Origin: Dendrophyllia cribrosa
Taxonomy: Eukaryota > Cnidaria > Anthozoa > Scleractinia > Dendrophylliidae
Assembly (NCBI GenBank): GCA_024195265.1
Contig: JAJLRJ010000014.1
Span: 15,945,959-16,009,958, forward strand
Reading direction: 5' to 3'
DNA length: 64,000 nucleotides
Part shown: piece by piece, positions 1-12,249 of the stretch
Numbering within the stretch: position 1 is the first letter of the stretch
How the letters are laid out: each line of letters opens with the position of its first letter
Position numbers and translations under genes: made by a program
Notes under the pieces: model-generated
Seen by the model: only the letters and a program-made list of their open reading frames with translations
Databases searched by the model: none
Told to the model about the DNA's origin: nothing

Positions 1-2019
1 TTGTAGAACTGGAAATAAGAAACCATTTATTTGAATGAAAACCAAGAAATTAAACTTAATTTGTGGAAGATGGTTAGTTCCCAAAAGAGGCGTTATCTGT
101 GAACTTATAACAATAACACAATTTGTAGAAGAAAGTTAAGGGTAAAGCTTAAATAACTACAAAAGAAGTTGTCAAGTTTTATAAAAAAAAAATTGAAGTT
201 ATAGAGTCGTTAACACAGGATAAGTTGAGCTCAATGAAATAGTTTTTAAGATTTCGCACTCAAAAATCCGACAATATGGTTGTCTCAACTGATAGCATCA
301 GCGAGGTTAAGATTATGCTTGATTTGTTTACCAAGGGTGGCGCTTTACACTCTTGCCGCTTTCCCAATAGCCTGAGCTAATAAGCAAGACCAAACCTAAC
401 AGTCTTACAATTAAATCAGTAATTAGAGAATCTTTGGTTCTAATTGAAAATCTTTTGAATTCGGGATGGAAACGAATCCGTCCTTCTGGGGTGACGTAAT
501 AAAAGTTGACTTATCCATTTCTTCTGCTGTTCTTTGTGGTTCTGGCACAAATGCTACCACGTACGAAGAATAAACGAGCCACTGTTTCGTCAGAGCGTGT
601 GTCTTTCAAAATTAAGCCACGAGCAAGGCCGCCTTGTCTTTAATGTGTCATTTCGCGCAATACGTTCGTAAAACAATTTGATTTAAGCCCTCAGTAAACT
701 ATAGAGTGTCAGTGGATTAGTGGATCACAAGCCACGGGACATCCGTCCTATTCTTTACAAAATTAAATTAAAGGAGGCTATTCGTTCAACTTAACGTCCA
801 TAAAGACCCTGTAGATGTGTCTGAAATCAGGAAACCCAATGCTCATTAGCTCGTGAGAGAGTCGGACAAAAGAAGTAGTGCAACAAGAAATGTCTTTTTC
901 ACTGTATGAGAACCAAAACGCTTGTTTTCCCATTCCAAGTTCATACTACTCCAAATGTGTTCTTAACTCATTCTTCAACAAGGAAACGCAGTTACAAGCC
1001 GTTGAACTAGTAAGTGTTGCGATACTTTTTTCGTAGCTCTCAGGGAATCATCGGTTTAAAATTCAATCATCATAAAACAAGGTGATCAATTGCGATCTTT
1101 CAATGTTGTCGGTTATGCGGTTTCCCTTCTTAAATTAGCGATGGGGGTAAAGTGTTCAGGTTTAGCGATAACAAGGCCTGGTTTATTACTTTCTCGGATC
1201 AGCGCGCGGAATCATATCTGTGGGGATAACATCTTCATTACTTTTTAGAAAAGACTTTTGCGGATTAATTAATCTTGTAAACTAGTTCTGTCTTCACACG
1301 TGTTTCAAGCGGGTTTTGTGGATTACGCTTTGCTTTTTTATTTATTTATTTTTTCATTTCACTTAACACACGATTTGTTCATCGAGGTGTTCCTTCGTGA
1401 AAATATCAAACCGCCACTCCTACCGATCCTTGTTAGTTTCTTTTTTCTCTTTTTCTCTAATTTATATACATTGACAAGTAACGAAAAAAAATAAATATCT
1501 CAAATCAAGACCTCCCAGCTTTGCCCATTGACAATATAGTTTCAATCATAAGCACTCATATATTCACTGATGCCGATCCAAGCCCAACCATTTTTCTTTC
1601 TCTTTGCTGTTTTAATCTGCTGAAATAAAGACAGACTTTCTCAAAGTCCATTGCTTCTCATTTCCGACGCGATCTGGTCGAGATTTCCTCGCCTCTTTCA
1701 GGCTCTTTTGCGGTTAGCGCCCTCCAAATAAAAAGAAATTCCAGTTGAGTTCGACTTGTAGACAAGTCTAAAATAAAGAGAACGTTCTTTCTTTAGTTAA
1801 CCTCTACACTTGATGTTTCAGTTTTTTTTTTTTTCGCGCGCCTTCTTTGATCAGAGTTACAAGTTAATATGAAAAGTTTGATCTGAGGATTTGCCTAAAC
1901 TTTTACGACATCAGATCATAAGCTTTAAAGCTTACAATTAGCAATATCCCCATCTTTTTGTCTTTCAAGCTTTTCGGTACTCTCTCATATATTACAACAA
2001 AATATCGTAACATTTTTTG
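1..2019. other. 5' flank, nothing recognised
   Basis: No coding exon can be supported. A 40-codon open stretch at 890-1009 (MSFSLYENQN...) followed by CTA/GTAAGT at 1010 could be an upstream exon, but its phase does not fit the homeobox exon. Confidence 0.5.
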
Positions 2020-2233
2020 TTAACCCTTCAACCACCGACAAAGCAAAAAATCAAAATTCAAGAAAAATCCCAAATTTCATTTTGTAAAATATTGAAAAAC
2101 TAATGGTACCATGCAAACGTACTGCTGAAGAGGTTTCATTTGAATGGTCACACCATAGGATTTCATCCACAGACTCAAAAGTTAGAAATACACAACATGT
2201 CTCCATAATTGACTCTGGGGGTGAAAGGATTAA
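2020..2233 (-). repeat. TTAA-ended inverted-repeat element (family A)
   Basis: Starts TTAACCC and ends in TGAAAGGATTAA, with the family core in between: TGGTACCATGCAAA, AGAGGTTTCATTTGAATGGTCACACCATAGGATTTC (split over positions 2104-2165) and AAAAGTTAGAA. No coding capacity; a MITE-like non-autonomous element. Confidence 0.75.
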
Positions 2234-3978
2234 CCCTTTCAAACCCAATCTTGAAATATAACTTATCCTTACGGATGTCACTACATATCTTCTAAGGGTA
2301 GTTGGAAGAATGTTTTGGGAAATCGCTACAAAAAGAAGTTGCCCTCAGTTGGTCACCTGTCTGCCGGACCCGGTATGTGATATTGTACGAAGAAATACAG
2401 TACAGACTCCATCATCACTAATGGCAGTTCAAACACAACTGAATATAATTATTTGAGTTACTAGTTAAACTGGAGAAAAAAGTTAACTTAAGAAGAGAAA
2501 TATCTAAGTTTCTACATCTACAAAAATCGTCCACTCTATAAATCTGAGAAGTCTTACGCGTCTTACACGTTTTCGTCTTTACTTCAAAAAGTTTAAACTT
2601 TTCAGTTTTAAATTGATACGTTTCTATAAAGTGCTCTTCCTCACAATGTCTGTTTTCAGAGCGTTGTACACGTCAAAATTCATCGATACCTTCAATATTT
2701 TCAAATTTCATAATATTTTGTGTCTGCTCCAAATTGTTGAAACGTTTCCAAAGTGCTCTTACTCAAAATACCTGTTTTCACAGCGTTGAAAATGTATGCG
2801 TCAAAATTCCGTTTTCAAAGCCTTGATGACACGATTTGACACTAAATGGCATCAACAACACATTAACTAGATTGGAAAACTAACATAATGCTATAATTGG
2901 TGAGAAAACTATTAAACAACTTTGGATACGGCCGAATTTTTTTATATAACAATAACACTTTTGGTTGGCTCTCGACCCTTTTTGTCAATTAATTAATTAA
3001 TCAATTAACCGTTCTATTGTTAACTAAGAGTTATTGCGGTTTTAGTGTTTTTGTTATTGTTTATTTCGTTTTTCCTTTGAAGGAACAATGACTTCCTTAG
3101 CGAAAGAGCACGTTTACTAATTATTACAACCCGCTCCGCCTATTGCCTATTAATGAGCATATAAAAATGAGACTGTTTCGCGTATTTTTTTTTTCTACTT
3201 GCAGAATGAAACGGAATCCCTCTGAAACAAGTTACTGATTTCATTGAAGAAAAATTCTCCCCCAAAATACTTCCGCCCTTAAAAAACAGAGCACGGACAT
3301 TTTTTTAAGTCTGGTTAAAGTGCAACCCGGTTCCTTCACGAGATTACTTGAATCGTTTGCTAATGGACAGGATATGTTATGGACAATTTTTTTGTAGCAG
3401 TGTTTCGTTAAGTAGTAGATGAAAGTATCCTTGCGCCAAAATGTGCATGATTTCAAATCTCGTGACATCATCTATATATATCGTGACAACTTTAATCCAA
3501 CATGAATATTTCATTTACTGCTATGCGGCTTCCTTTTGGGTAGCCATCACAGTCAATTTGACCTCCCACATTGTTGTAAATTAGAAAGAAAAGAGCAATA
3601 AAGATTCTAGGTTTGATACAAATCAAAGCGCACACTATGCGCTCGTGTGGAACGGCCCATAGACTTGCAAACTTTCGTCCACCTAATCCTACATAGCTTT
3701 CATGACTTAGGCCCAAATAATCCGGCTGGGAGTAGGTGTATCATACGCTTGTTTTTATTATGTTGAATTTCAGGAAGAGCCCTTTAACAAGCGGATTTTC
3801 TGTCCCGTCTTTTGTATTAATAACTTGACAGCTAGAATCTGCAGGGGGGCCCTAAGGGGCAAGTCAGTAAAGAAGGTCGCGAGACTAAGCCGCGAACCGA
3901 TCAGTTCACTAGTGTTTTCATTTGCTTCCACAGCACGCGGCACACAACTCACTCTCAACCATTCATCAAGAATCCAAG
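2234..3978. other. otx-1 proximal upstream region
   Basis: Holds the direct repeat at 2619-2808, a TATAAAAA at 3161 and a good acceptor (TTGAATTTCAG) ending at 3773, which could open the 5'UTR part of otx-1 exon 1. No other gene is seen. Confidence 0.4.
2619..2808. repeat. Diverged direct repeat of about 65 bases
   Basis: ACGTTTCTATAAAGTGCTCT...CTGTTTTCAGAGCGTTG...CGTCAAAATTC is repeated about 122 bases on (2741-2808). Not recognised elsewhere in the window. Confidence 0.4.
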
Positions 3979-4081
3979 ATGGCCGGCTTTCTGAACCATT
4001 ATCCTCCATACCCTGTGAACGGACTTAACATGCCTCCGAGAACCGCTGATATGTTCTCCCCAATGGTTGCTCCACCTTACG
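3979..4081 (+). CDS. otx: otx-1 coding exon 1
   Basis: Encodes 34 residues plus one base (phase 1), from MAGFL to the split glycine codon. The donor is GTAAGA at 4082. The peptide carries the PPYPVNGL motif found at the start of bilaterian Otx proteins. Confidence 0.9.
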
Positions 4082-7000
4082 GTAAGACTCAGGATTTTAT
4101 TTTTAGACTTCCAAGACGGACAATACTGCATTAGAGTCGCCACTGTTCTCACACACTTAGGTAATGACAATTGGACTGTCCTCGCGGTTACCAGAAAATT
4201 TGTTCCTTTATAAAGAGGAAACATCCTCTCCCTATTGAGTTGTGCTAAATGCTTTTAGAGAGCTTATTTCAAACTGCTTCAACTCTCTATTTTATAGCTT
4301 TCCTTGTTGTCGAGAGACCTCCCAAAGATTTTTGGCTTTAGAATTTGTTAAGGTATTTACACGAGTGTGATTTTCGACAAAGCCTATTTGAGAACTTCCA
4401 CCGTGGTAAAATGTAGTGTAAACATAGCGCTTTTGCTTACTATACTCACTCGGTTAGCATCTGTTCCGTATTTAACCAACGAAAGATATTTCCCGATCAT
4501 CTAGTACCAGTTGAAGTATTTTTAGCAAGGCTTGGAAGTCAGTGTTTGTTGTCCATGAAGGATTTGCGGGCGCCAAAACTCTTAAGTTAGGCCGATTTCG
4601 AAATATAGATTTTTATAACGAATCTCGCTTAAGGCGCAGAGAAACATATACATACTTCCCGTTGAAAACATTTAAACTCATTTGCGGCGATAAAAGCTGA
4701 TGTACAAAGACCGCATAAAGATAACATGACAAATGGTGTTGATCAAATCCTTCTTGAAGTTATTTTTTTGATATCGAACAGATGATAAAAGTTTCGTAAC
4801 ACGCTTACAAATTATGCAAGACTTGGATCAATGCAACTCGGACAACTTTAAATATTGTTTTTAGCTCTAAATTGGCCATGTAAATGAACAAATTGGGAGG
4901 TTGCCCATGCTATAAAAAGAACAGTTTATTCAAATATTTGTGCGTTTAATTTGACCAAACTGCATTCCTCTAAAAATATTTCAAGTTATTGCTCAATTCA
5001 AAACTGAGAGACTAATATGTGGTAACTTGCCACTTAAAGAAGTTGTATGCTTAGTTTTCCGTAGGAAGTTTCCTTTAATGTCTTGCAGTGATGTTGAACC
5101 GATTTCAAACAACATAGTTTGGGAAAGGAACAGTCGTTTCGAAATTTCTACAATTTAACTTTAATTGGTTTAAATCATGTAGGCTTAATTGCTCGCACGG
5201 AGAGAAGCTTTGTCAATGAATTCAATGAGCTTTTTGTGAATTCGAGCATTTTATTTTCAGGTTATCCGCGAAAACAGAGGAGAGAGCGGACAACTTTTAC
5301 TAAAGCGCAACTAGAAATTTTAGAAGAGCTTTTCTCCAAGACAAAGTACCCTGACATTTTCATGAGAGAAGAAGTCGCCATGAAAATCAACCTACCCGAA
5401 TCTAGAGTTCAGGTAAGTTTCATTTCGACCTCTTATTCTGGCCAAGTGCAAAATTAAAAAAAAAAAAACAGTTTCGTAAGTTTTGAAAAAACTAATACCA
5501 TCATCACGAAGTACTGTTCCGCAGCTTTCATTTGAATTTTAGACAAAAATTAGAACCACATTGTACAGCATAATAAACAGTACCACAGGATAGCACTGCT
5601 CAATAGCTTTCATTTAGGTGATAGTAAGACTGTAGGATTTCATCCACAGACTCAAGTTAGAACCACCTTTTACAGCATAATGAATAGCACCACAGTGAAG
5701 CACTGCTCACTGAATAGCTTTCATCCAAATGGCCACACTTCAGAATTTCATCCACAGATTTTAAAGATCTTACCACTCTACACGACCTATGGTTGTTAGT
5801 GTAAGGGTGAAATCTCTGAAGTCGTTTTATGCAGCAACAGATAGTTTGGTTCAAGAGACGTGTATAGCTTTGTCGCCAGTTTCGATAAACGGAAAGAAAC
5901 TTTGTGACGCATCATGCCGAGTGACCCAATCAAGTCGAGAACGTGCTACAGTTACAAAATGAGCACATTGGAATAATTCAAGATAAGCTACCATTACATT
6001 TTAAAAACTTTTCGTCTTTTCAAGTCAGTTTTAGCAAAAAAAAAAAATGAAGACATAGTTTTCTTCTTGATACGGTGATACTGTGTATAAGGGAATAGGT
6101 GGGGCTCGCATGATGTTAAACACGCAACCTCTGAATAATCGCACGGAAACTCTACAACACAACCCGAACAGATTTTTTTGCATATCATTTTTTCTATCTA
6201 TTGTCTTTCCCTAGAAAGTAGTGGCGATAATTAGGCTACAGACACGTAGATCTTGCAAAGTGATTCCACTTTGTCTTTCTTTATCCCCTTTATCTCCTTT
6301 GGTTCGAAAAGGACCCTGACAAATGTTTGACCCTTTCATTCCTACTTAAACAGCTTTCATTTGAATGGGAAATCTCAAAATTATGTACCACAGAAGAAGG
6401 CTTAAAAGAGAATGGGGCTAAAATTCTAAAATAATTAATTAAAACTTTGTTGTACTGTAAAGAATATAGACGCAAAGTGGTGCGAAAACTAACAATGAAC
6501 TTTGCGCCATTGCAATATAAAGAACTTGCTGTTTGAGAAACATATTTAGAATCTACTTTTTTAGAACCAAAACAATGCCATTCCCAGAGATGATTTCGTC
6601 CCTTGTTTTGCTTTTTCAACTATTTGTAAGCTCCAATTAAACATTCCCTAACTTTTTCCTGTTACATCAGATCACTCAACGACATAGTTTCACGTTGTTT
6701 GGTGGTTTTCAAAGTAGACTTGACCAATCGACAATTCCTGTCTCATTGCGTAAGTGACGCTAACAATGGGCCTTTCTACTAAAATTCACCACATTTTGTG
6801 TACGTGATTTAACACTTTGTCTCATGACGATGGCCAAGTACAAAATTGAAACCAATTCCAATATCCGTTTTTGTAAAACATTGAGATAATAAACAGCCCC
6901 TAAAGAACTTATTGCTCTGTAGCTAAGTTCATTTAACTGTTCCACACTTGAGGGTTTTATCAAAGGGCTCAAACGCGTACAACATACTGAACAGTATTAC

Positions 7001-9302
7001 TGTTCAGTACCGTTCATTTTAATGGTAACACTTACGAGGTATAGAACCACCTTGCACAGCATAATAAACAGTACCATAGGAAAGTACTGCTCGATAGCTT
7101 TCATTTGAATGGTCACACTTAAGGAATTCATCCACAGACTCAAAAGGTAGAACCACCTTGCACAGCATAATAAACAGTACCACAGCAACGTACGGCTCAA
7201 TAGCTTTCAATTGAATGGTCACACTTTAGGAATTCATCCACAGACCCAAAAGGTAGAACCACCTTGTCCAGCATAATAAATAGTACCATAGGAAAGTACT
7301 GCTCAATAGCTTTCAATTGAATGGTCACACTTTAGGAATTCATCCACAGACTCTAAAGGTAGAACCACCTTGTCCAGCATAATAAACAGTACCACAGGAA
7401 AGAACTGCTCAATAGCTTTCAATTGAATGGTCACACTTTAGGAATTCATCCACAGACTCAAAAGGTAGAACCACCTTGTCCAGCATAATAAACAGTACCA
7501 CAGGAAAGAACTGCTCAATAGCTTTCATTTGAATGGTCGCTATTTAAGATTTCATCCGAAGACTCAAACACGTACAGCATACTGAATAAACAGTACTAAA
7601 GGACAGTACTGCTTAATATGTTTCATTTTAATAGTCGCACTTTAGGTTTACCTTAGTCTAGTTTTTACAGACTCAAACGTTTGGAGATCTTCAAGTTCAT
7701 TCTCATCAAAAATGAAAAATATTGAGGTGTACTTTTCTAAGATTTTAAATTGTTTCCCGGTGGGATTTGAAAAAGCGAGGTTATATTTGCGCAAACAATG
7801 TACAAATGATGAGTTTAGGTGAAAGGATAAGACCATTTGACATAGAAAATCCAAAAAGACAGGCTAAACCCAAATTAGAAGGACTAAGGATTTCAACCAA
7901 ATGCTTGAATCTATTTCATATTGGACCAAGAAAAAAAGAAATTTTGTAAGAAATGTTATCATAAACAAAAAGAATTTTACAACAGAAAGTGAACCTGTTT
8001 AGGCGGGACCCGACAATACCAAATCAGACAATATAAACTTAGGCTTTGATAAATCCGAAAGCGACATTTTTGATGTTTTAAGACAAAATAAATAAAAATT
8101 AAGCTTCATGTAAAATAATTATTAATAAAGGTAGCTTTTATTTTGCTCTTTTGTTTTACATCAAACTTTAGGTTTGAAGAATTTGTGCTAAGTTTGTCTA
8201 AACCATGAATCAGGTGCAAGTTTTAATTAAATTAAAATATTTGAACTTCCGAGCATTTAGCTCTGTTAGGTGGTCTGGTTTGTGTACGTACACACGATTG
8301 TAGTGTCAGAGATTTCACGCCCTCAGACTATTCATCTTTTCTCACGTAATGACTTTAAGGTTAAAGTTTTTTATTCGAGGCTTTCATGTAATTACAAAAA
8401 CTTAAGTTCAACTATATCATCAAATATATTTGATTTAATAGAAGAAAAATTTATCTTTATATTTTCCACGGATGTGTTTTAAGGATCGCGTGTGTAGGCA
8501 TGATTCCCATGGTGTCTGGGCAGTTCGCTTGACCTTAATTTTTTGCGTGCTCTTACACCTCTGCGTGTCTCACTTGTATGGTGTATTTAAAGAAAACTGA
8601 AACTTTCCAGAGAAAACTACTTAAAGGCCTTTTCCAAAAGTCACGATCGCCAAAAATAGCCAGAAGGTGCCAGAAATGGAGCAGTTAACGTAACTTCACC
8701 AGTTGTGACTTGTTAATTTTGTGTTGTTACGTTCTGAGCGAACTGTGGAGTTCTGTTTATACCTAAAGCTTCTAATCGAGATTTTATTATTGTTTTTTCC
8801 CGTCTTATCGCTATTGCTACTCAATGCATATTAGAGGCCATCAGATACAAAATAAACACCACACTAGACAACAATGCAAATTCCACTTGTTTTCAGGCGC
8901 CAATTCAAGATTCAAACGACCAACTTTGTTTATTCTAAATTTGAACAGGTGTGGTTTAAAAACAGACGCGCCAAAGTTAGGCAACAGAGCAAAGGAGAAC
9001 CCAAACCGAAACCCAAGCCAAAAACTCCTACTTCCAGTAAAGAGTCTTCTCAAGCCGTACCGTCGCCATGCAGATACGCCAGTTGCAGCGGGAATATCTG
9101 GAGTCCTGCCCATGAGTCTGTTCGGCCCATGCCCACATATCCATCACACGCAGCCGTGATCAACAACACCATGACAATGACCAGCGCCAATCCATCATTC
9201 ATGCCACCGCCCCCACCCCCTCCGTATTACTGCTCCAGTCCAAACGGTGGGTCGTACATGCCTCTAGAGCATGCGCACATGCATCCTATGGCACCGAGAT
9301 AA
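3979..9302 (+). CDS. otx: Otx-family homeodomain transcription factor, copy 1 (three coding exons)
   Basis: Nuclear K50 paired-class homeodomain protein of the orthodenticle/Otx family, expected to bind TAATCC-type sites and act in anterior and neural patterning. Exons 3979-4081, 5261-5412 and 8949-9302 join to a 202-residue protein. The homeodomain is residues 40-99 with L16, F20, W48, F49, K50, N51 and R53 all present; K50 is the Otx/bicoid specificity residue. Intron 2 falls between homeodomain residues 46 and 47, the classic paired-class site. The N-terminus ([12 protein letters not shown]) resembles the vertebrate Otx start (PPYAVNGL). The tail has a KPKPKPK stretch just after the homeodomain, WSPA at 136-139 matching the Otx WSP motif, and seven prolines at 171-177. 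Position 56 is V where bilaterian Otx has C. The ATG is chosen for similarity to Otx and a purine at -3. A polypyrimidine/AG acceptor at about 3773 could begin the 5'UTR exon. Family assignment is very secure; orthology to a particular anemone otxA/B/C copy is not decided. Confidence 0.96.
5261..5412 (+). CDS. otx: otx-1 exon 2, homeodomain positions 1-46
   Basis: A 152-base exon. The acceptor is TTATTTTCAG at 5251-5260 and the donor CAG/GTAAGT at 5413. It encodes [13 protein letters not shown] through PESRVQ, that is helices 1 and 2 and the start of helix 3. Confidence 0.97.
5500..5790 (-). repeat. 106-base-type core repeats in otx-1 intron 2
   Basis: About two and a half units with CAGCATAATAAACAGTACCACAGG, AATAGCTTTCATTT and ATTTCATCCACAGA. 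Related to the family A core. Confidence 0.7.
7019..7600 (-). repeat. Tandem array with exact 106-base period in otx-1 intron 2
   Basis: CAGCATAATAAA recurs at 7057, 7163, 7269, 7375 and 7481, each 106 bases apart, so the units are recent. Short ORFs here are by-products of the repeat. Confidence 0.9.
8949..9302 (+). CDS. otx: otx-1 exon 3, recognition helix end and C-terminal tail
   Basis: Starts after TTGAACAG with [13 protein letters not shown] and ends with TAA at 9300-9302, giving 117 residues. An ATTAAA at 9487-9492 and an AATAAA at 9818-9823 are candidate poly(A) signals. Confidence 0.96.
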   Translation: MWFKNRRAKVRQQSKGEPKPKPKPKTPTSSKESSQAVPSPCRYASCSGNIWSPAHESVRPMPTYPSHAAVINNTMTMTSANPSFMPPPPPPPYYCSSPNGGSYMPLEHAHMHPMAPR

Positions 9303-10294
9303 AATGTGGTTTCGTGTAGCTTATGTAATGAAAGCTTGTAAGAAATGTAGGGAAATGTTAATATCTGGGCTTTGCAATGATAAAACCAATTAGTTTAAAT
9401 AGCTTATTCTGAAAATACAGCAGTACTATGACGGTAATCCATATATTATAAGAAAGCCAAAAACGACATTATTGTCTATGACAGAAATTAAAGCTATAGC
9501 GTATCACTTCCTCCCAAACGCATTTAGGGATCAGTGCTCTAGACTTATTCATAGAATCCGCTGAAAGGTTCACAACACGACACATGACCTGTTTTTATTT
9601 TGCATTAGGACTTAAAACCTTTTAGGGTTTTTTAAAAAATCGCTATGTGAGGTTATTTACCTACATATTTTTGGAGCCACAAAAATGTAGGGTTGTTTGT
9701 TTGGTTGCACGAATACAGCAACAATTATATTCAGAATGCCAAAACACAAATTTCCCATTTTTTTTTTTTCTAAATTCCCATCAGTACAAAAGAGTCATGG
9801 ACAAAAAAAAAAAACACAATAAAGTTCTGCTCGACAGCTTTCATGTTGCATGGGTTTTTGACACCAAGAGAAAACAGAGTTATTCGTTCGTAGGCGGTTG
9901 ATCATGAGAAAGATCACATTGATTCTAGAAACTTTGATACCGAGTCAGCTTTGTGCACTAAGTGGGCTAGCGTGGGCTCTGTTGGTTAGTATTGTTTCAC
10001 AAGTGTTTGGTTTTCTTTTACGTTCGTTTTTAAATAGACTCGTCAAAGAAGATCGACCATTTGACGCTAGCCTTTTCCGGCTTTACTTTGAAGCAAGTAT
10101 TATTGCGGTTTTATTTTCACTAAAACTCATTAAAAAACGTATTGTTTTCTCGTTTTTTACTACCACCTAAAAGACCCATGGTATAATTTTATAAAATCCA
10201 TTTTGAAGAAACAATACCGCAGGAAAGAACTGCTTAGTGGTTTTATTCGTAATAATGGTCACACTTATGAAGTTTAGCTGTTAGATCTATCCAC
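9303..10294. other. otx-1 3' region
   Basis: AT-rich 3'UTR and flank with ATTAAA at 9487 and AATAAA at 9818. The small ORFs at 9647-10170 show no recognisable product. Confidence 0.4.
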
Positions 10295-10643
10295 TTTAAG
10301 GCCCGTTTACACAGGCGATTTTTTTGCGCAATTTTTATCGCACTTTACGGTGCAATTTTTGTCGCGTGCCAGTTGCATCTCCAAATCGCCTGTGTAAACT
10401 AGCGGCGATTTCAGTGCGATTTGAGAGCGACTGGATTTGTCGCGCGATGTCGCAGAGGTTTCGAACATGTTCGAAACCTGATGCAACTTGGCGACGATTT
10501 TACGGGAAAATCACAGCAAATCAAAGCAAATGTCGCCCCCAAATCGCACAGAAATCGCCGCTAGTTTACACTTGCGACAAAAGTTGCATTGGAAAGCGCG
10601 ACAAAAATCGCATCAAAAGTCGCGTGTGTAAACAACCCTTTAG
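10295..10643. mobile_element. Foldback element with GTTTACAC ends and a 24-base palindrome
   Basis: The left end TTTAAGGCCCGTTTACACAG and the inverted right end CTAAAGGGTTGTTTACACACG match imperfectly. The interior is rich in GCGAC/GTCGC words, and AGGTTTCGAACA/TGTTCGAAACCT (10456-10479) is a perfect palindrome. The open frame across it is a by-product. Confidence 0.6.
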
Positions 10644-10914
10644 ATGACTCAGGTCTTTTGATAGAGGAAACGAGTTAATGTGCGGCAATTCATCTTATAT
10701 ATTAAAAACCTTTGTTTTCATGTTTAATCGCTTCAAAACCTAGGCGCATTATATATTAGTTTCTTGGTGTATTGTTTAATGTTTTTTTTTTTCTGAGAAT
10801 TTTGTGGCTTATGAAAAGTAAATCAAACCCTTTGTATCCAGATATGGAGATTCTTTATTTTGTTTGCCTGACAAAGTTTTCTAACTGCATGGGAATTAAA
10901 GGTAAAAAAAACGG

Positions 10915-10970
10915 TTGACGTTAGAACTACATGACATGTCTCCATAACTGATCCTGGGAGTGAAACAGCT
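10915..10970 (-). repeat. Family A end fragment
   Basis: GTTAGAACTACATGACATGTCTCCATAA followed by a diverged TGGGAGTGAAAC end. Confidence 0.5.
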
Positions 10971-11204
10971 AATTATTTTGAATAGATTGGTCTGCCCTGC
11001 TTTTTTTGAAATATTTACTCTACTTCCATGTTAGCCTTTTTGTTCTTTAGTGCAGCTTTGGGAGGCAGATAATAATTTGTTCACTGCTAACTCGGAATTC
11101 ACAAGGTACATTATGTAAAGAAATAGCCATGGCGGATTCAAACTTTTTGTGTTCGAGCCCTTAGTTCTTCGTCAAAGCAAGTTGATTTTCATTTGTTGTT
11201 TTAA

Positions 11205-11440
11205 ACCCTTCATTCCCAAGACTGTCCACATTTAAATCCGAAAAATTTTCAATTTCAATTTTGCAAAATATTGCATATGGCATTGAAGTATTTTTCGATA
11301 TCTTGACTCGTCTGGTAGACTTTAGAATTCATCCACAAACCCAAAAGCTACCTTATAACTGTAGAACATCAAAAACAGCCACGCTTACAGAAAAGTACTT
11401 CTCGATAGCTTTCTTCGCAACCGTTTTATGTTACCAAAAC
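11205..11440 (-). repeat. Diverged family A copy
   Basis: AACCCTTCATTCCCAAGA start, TTTTGCAAAATATTG and ATTCATCCACAAACCCAAAAG remain; the interior is poorly conserved. Confidence 0.45.
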
Positions 11441-11464
11441 TCCCTGCTCATATTTTATTTCACC

Positions 11465-11908
11465 GTCGAAATTTAAACTATTCGCATGAAAACTTGAAAG
11501 TTAGAGCCACGGTTTAATCTGAATGCGAAGTAGTTGAATTTTTAAATGATATCTTGTCAGTCAACACATCCTTAATATAAGCCAATTTCTTCCATATCAC
11601 GTATATAGTTACACTTATTCTCTTGAAACATTTTATTTTTAACCCGTTGACTCCCAAGAGTGCCAAATGTAATAATTCAAGAAAATCCCAAATTTTATTT
11701 TATAAAACATTGAAAATCAAATGGTACCATGCTAAAGTACTTCCGAAGAGGTTTCATTTGAATGATCACACCATAGGATTTCGTCCACAGACGGAAAAGT
11801 TAGAACAAATGGTACCATGCAAAAGTACTGCTGAAGAGGTTTCATTTGAATGATCACACCATAGGATTTCGTCCACAGACTCAGAAGTTAGAACTACACT
11901 CTACATGT
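11465..11908 (+). repeat. 444-base segment duplicated on the far side of the minisatellite (copy 1)
   Basis: GTCGAAATTTAAACTATTCG onward through most of a family A element. The same 444 bases recur at 15613-16056 with few changes and no net length difference. Confidence 0.85.
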
Positions 11909-11946
11909 CTGCGTATTAAAATTGACTCTGGGAGTGTAAGGGTTAA
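11639..11946 (-). repeat. Family A element with two core units
   Basis: TTAACCCGTTGACTCCCAAGAG ... CTGGGAGTGTAAGGGTTAA, with the TGGTACCATGC core present twice. It lies mostly within the 444-base duplicated segment. Confidence 0.75.
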
Positions 11947-12249
11947 AGTCAATAAGTAAATTGAGGTTTATATCATGTATCGCAACATTTTTTTTCATCA
12001 TCCCATTTAGTTTCATTCTACATTTACTCATTTATCATTAATAAATAAACCTAGAAAGCTGGACAAGTTCCTATAAATTATAGCATATGTACCTATACAT
12101 TATTCTAATTACTGTAATTATTGTATACTCTAATTTTGAATTGAAATAAATACAGTGTAAATATAATTTGCGATTAAGCTTTAGTGTACTATTAAAGAAT
12201 TTAAGTGATCACATGTTTGAATGTATATGAAGAATAATTTTTTTAATTA

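Noticed and set aside
890..1009. 40-codon open stretch with a GTAAGT donor, considered as an upstream otx-1 exon
   Set aside because: It ends in phase 0, while the homeobox exon needs a phase-1 donor, and it shares nothing with exon 1a or 1b of the other copies.
4082..5260. Search for an exon 1b equivalent in otx-1 intron 1
   Set aside because: No MxFGW or CxxCxxC peptide with a phase-1 donor was found.
10324..10647. 107-codon frame
   Set aside because: Lies entirely inside a foldback element made of GCGAC/GTCGC words.
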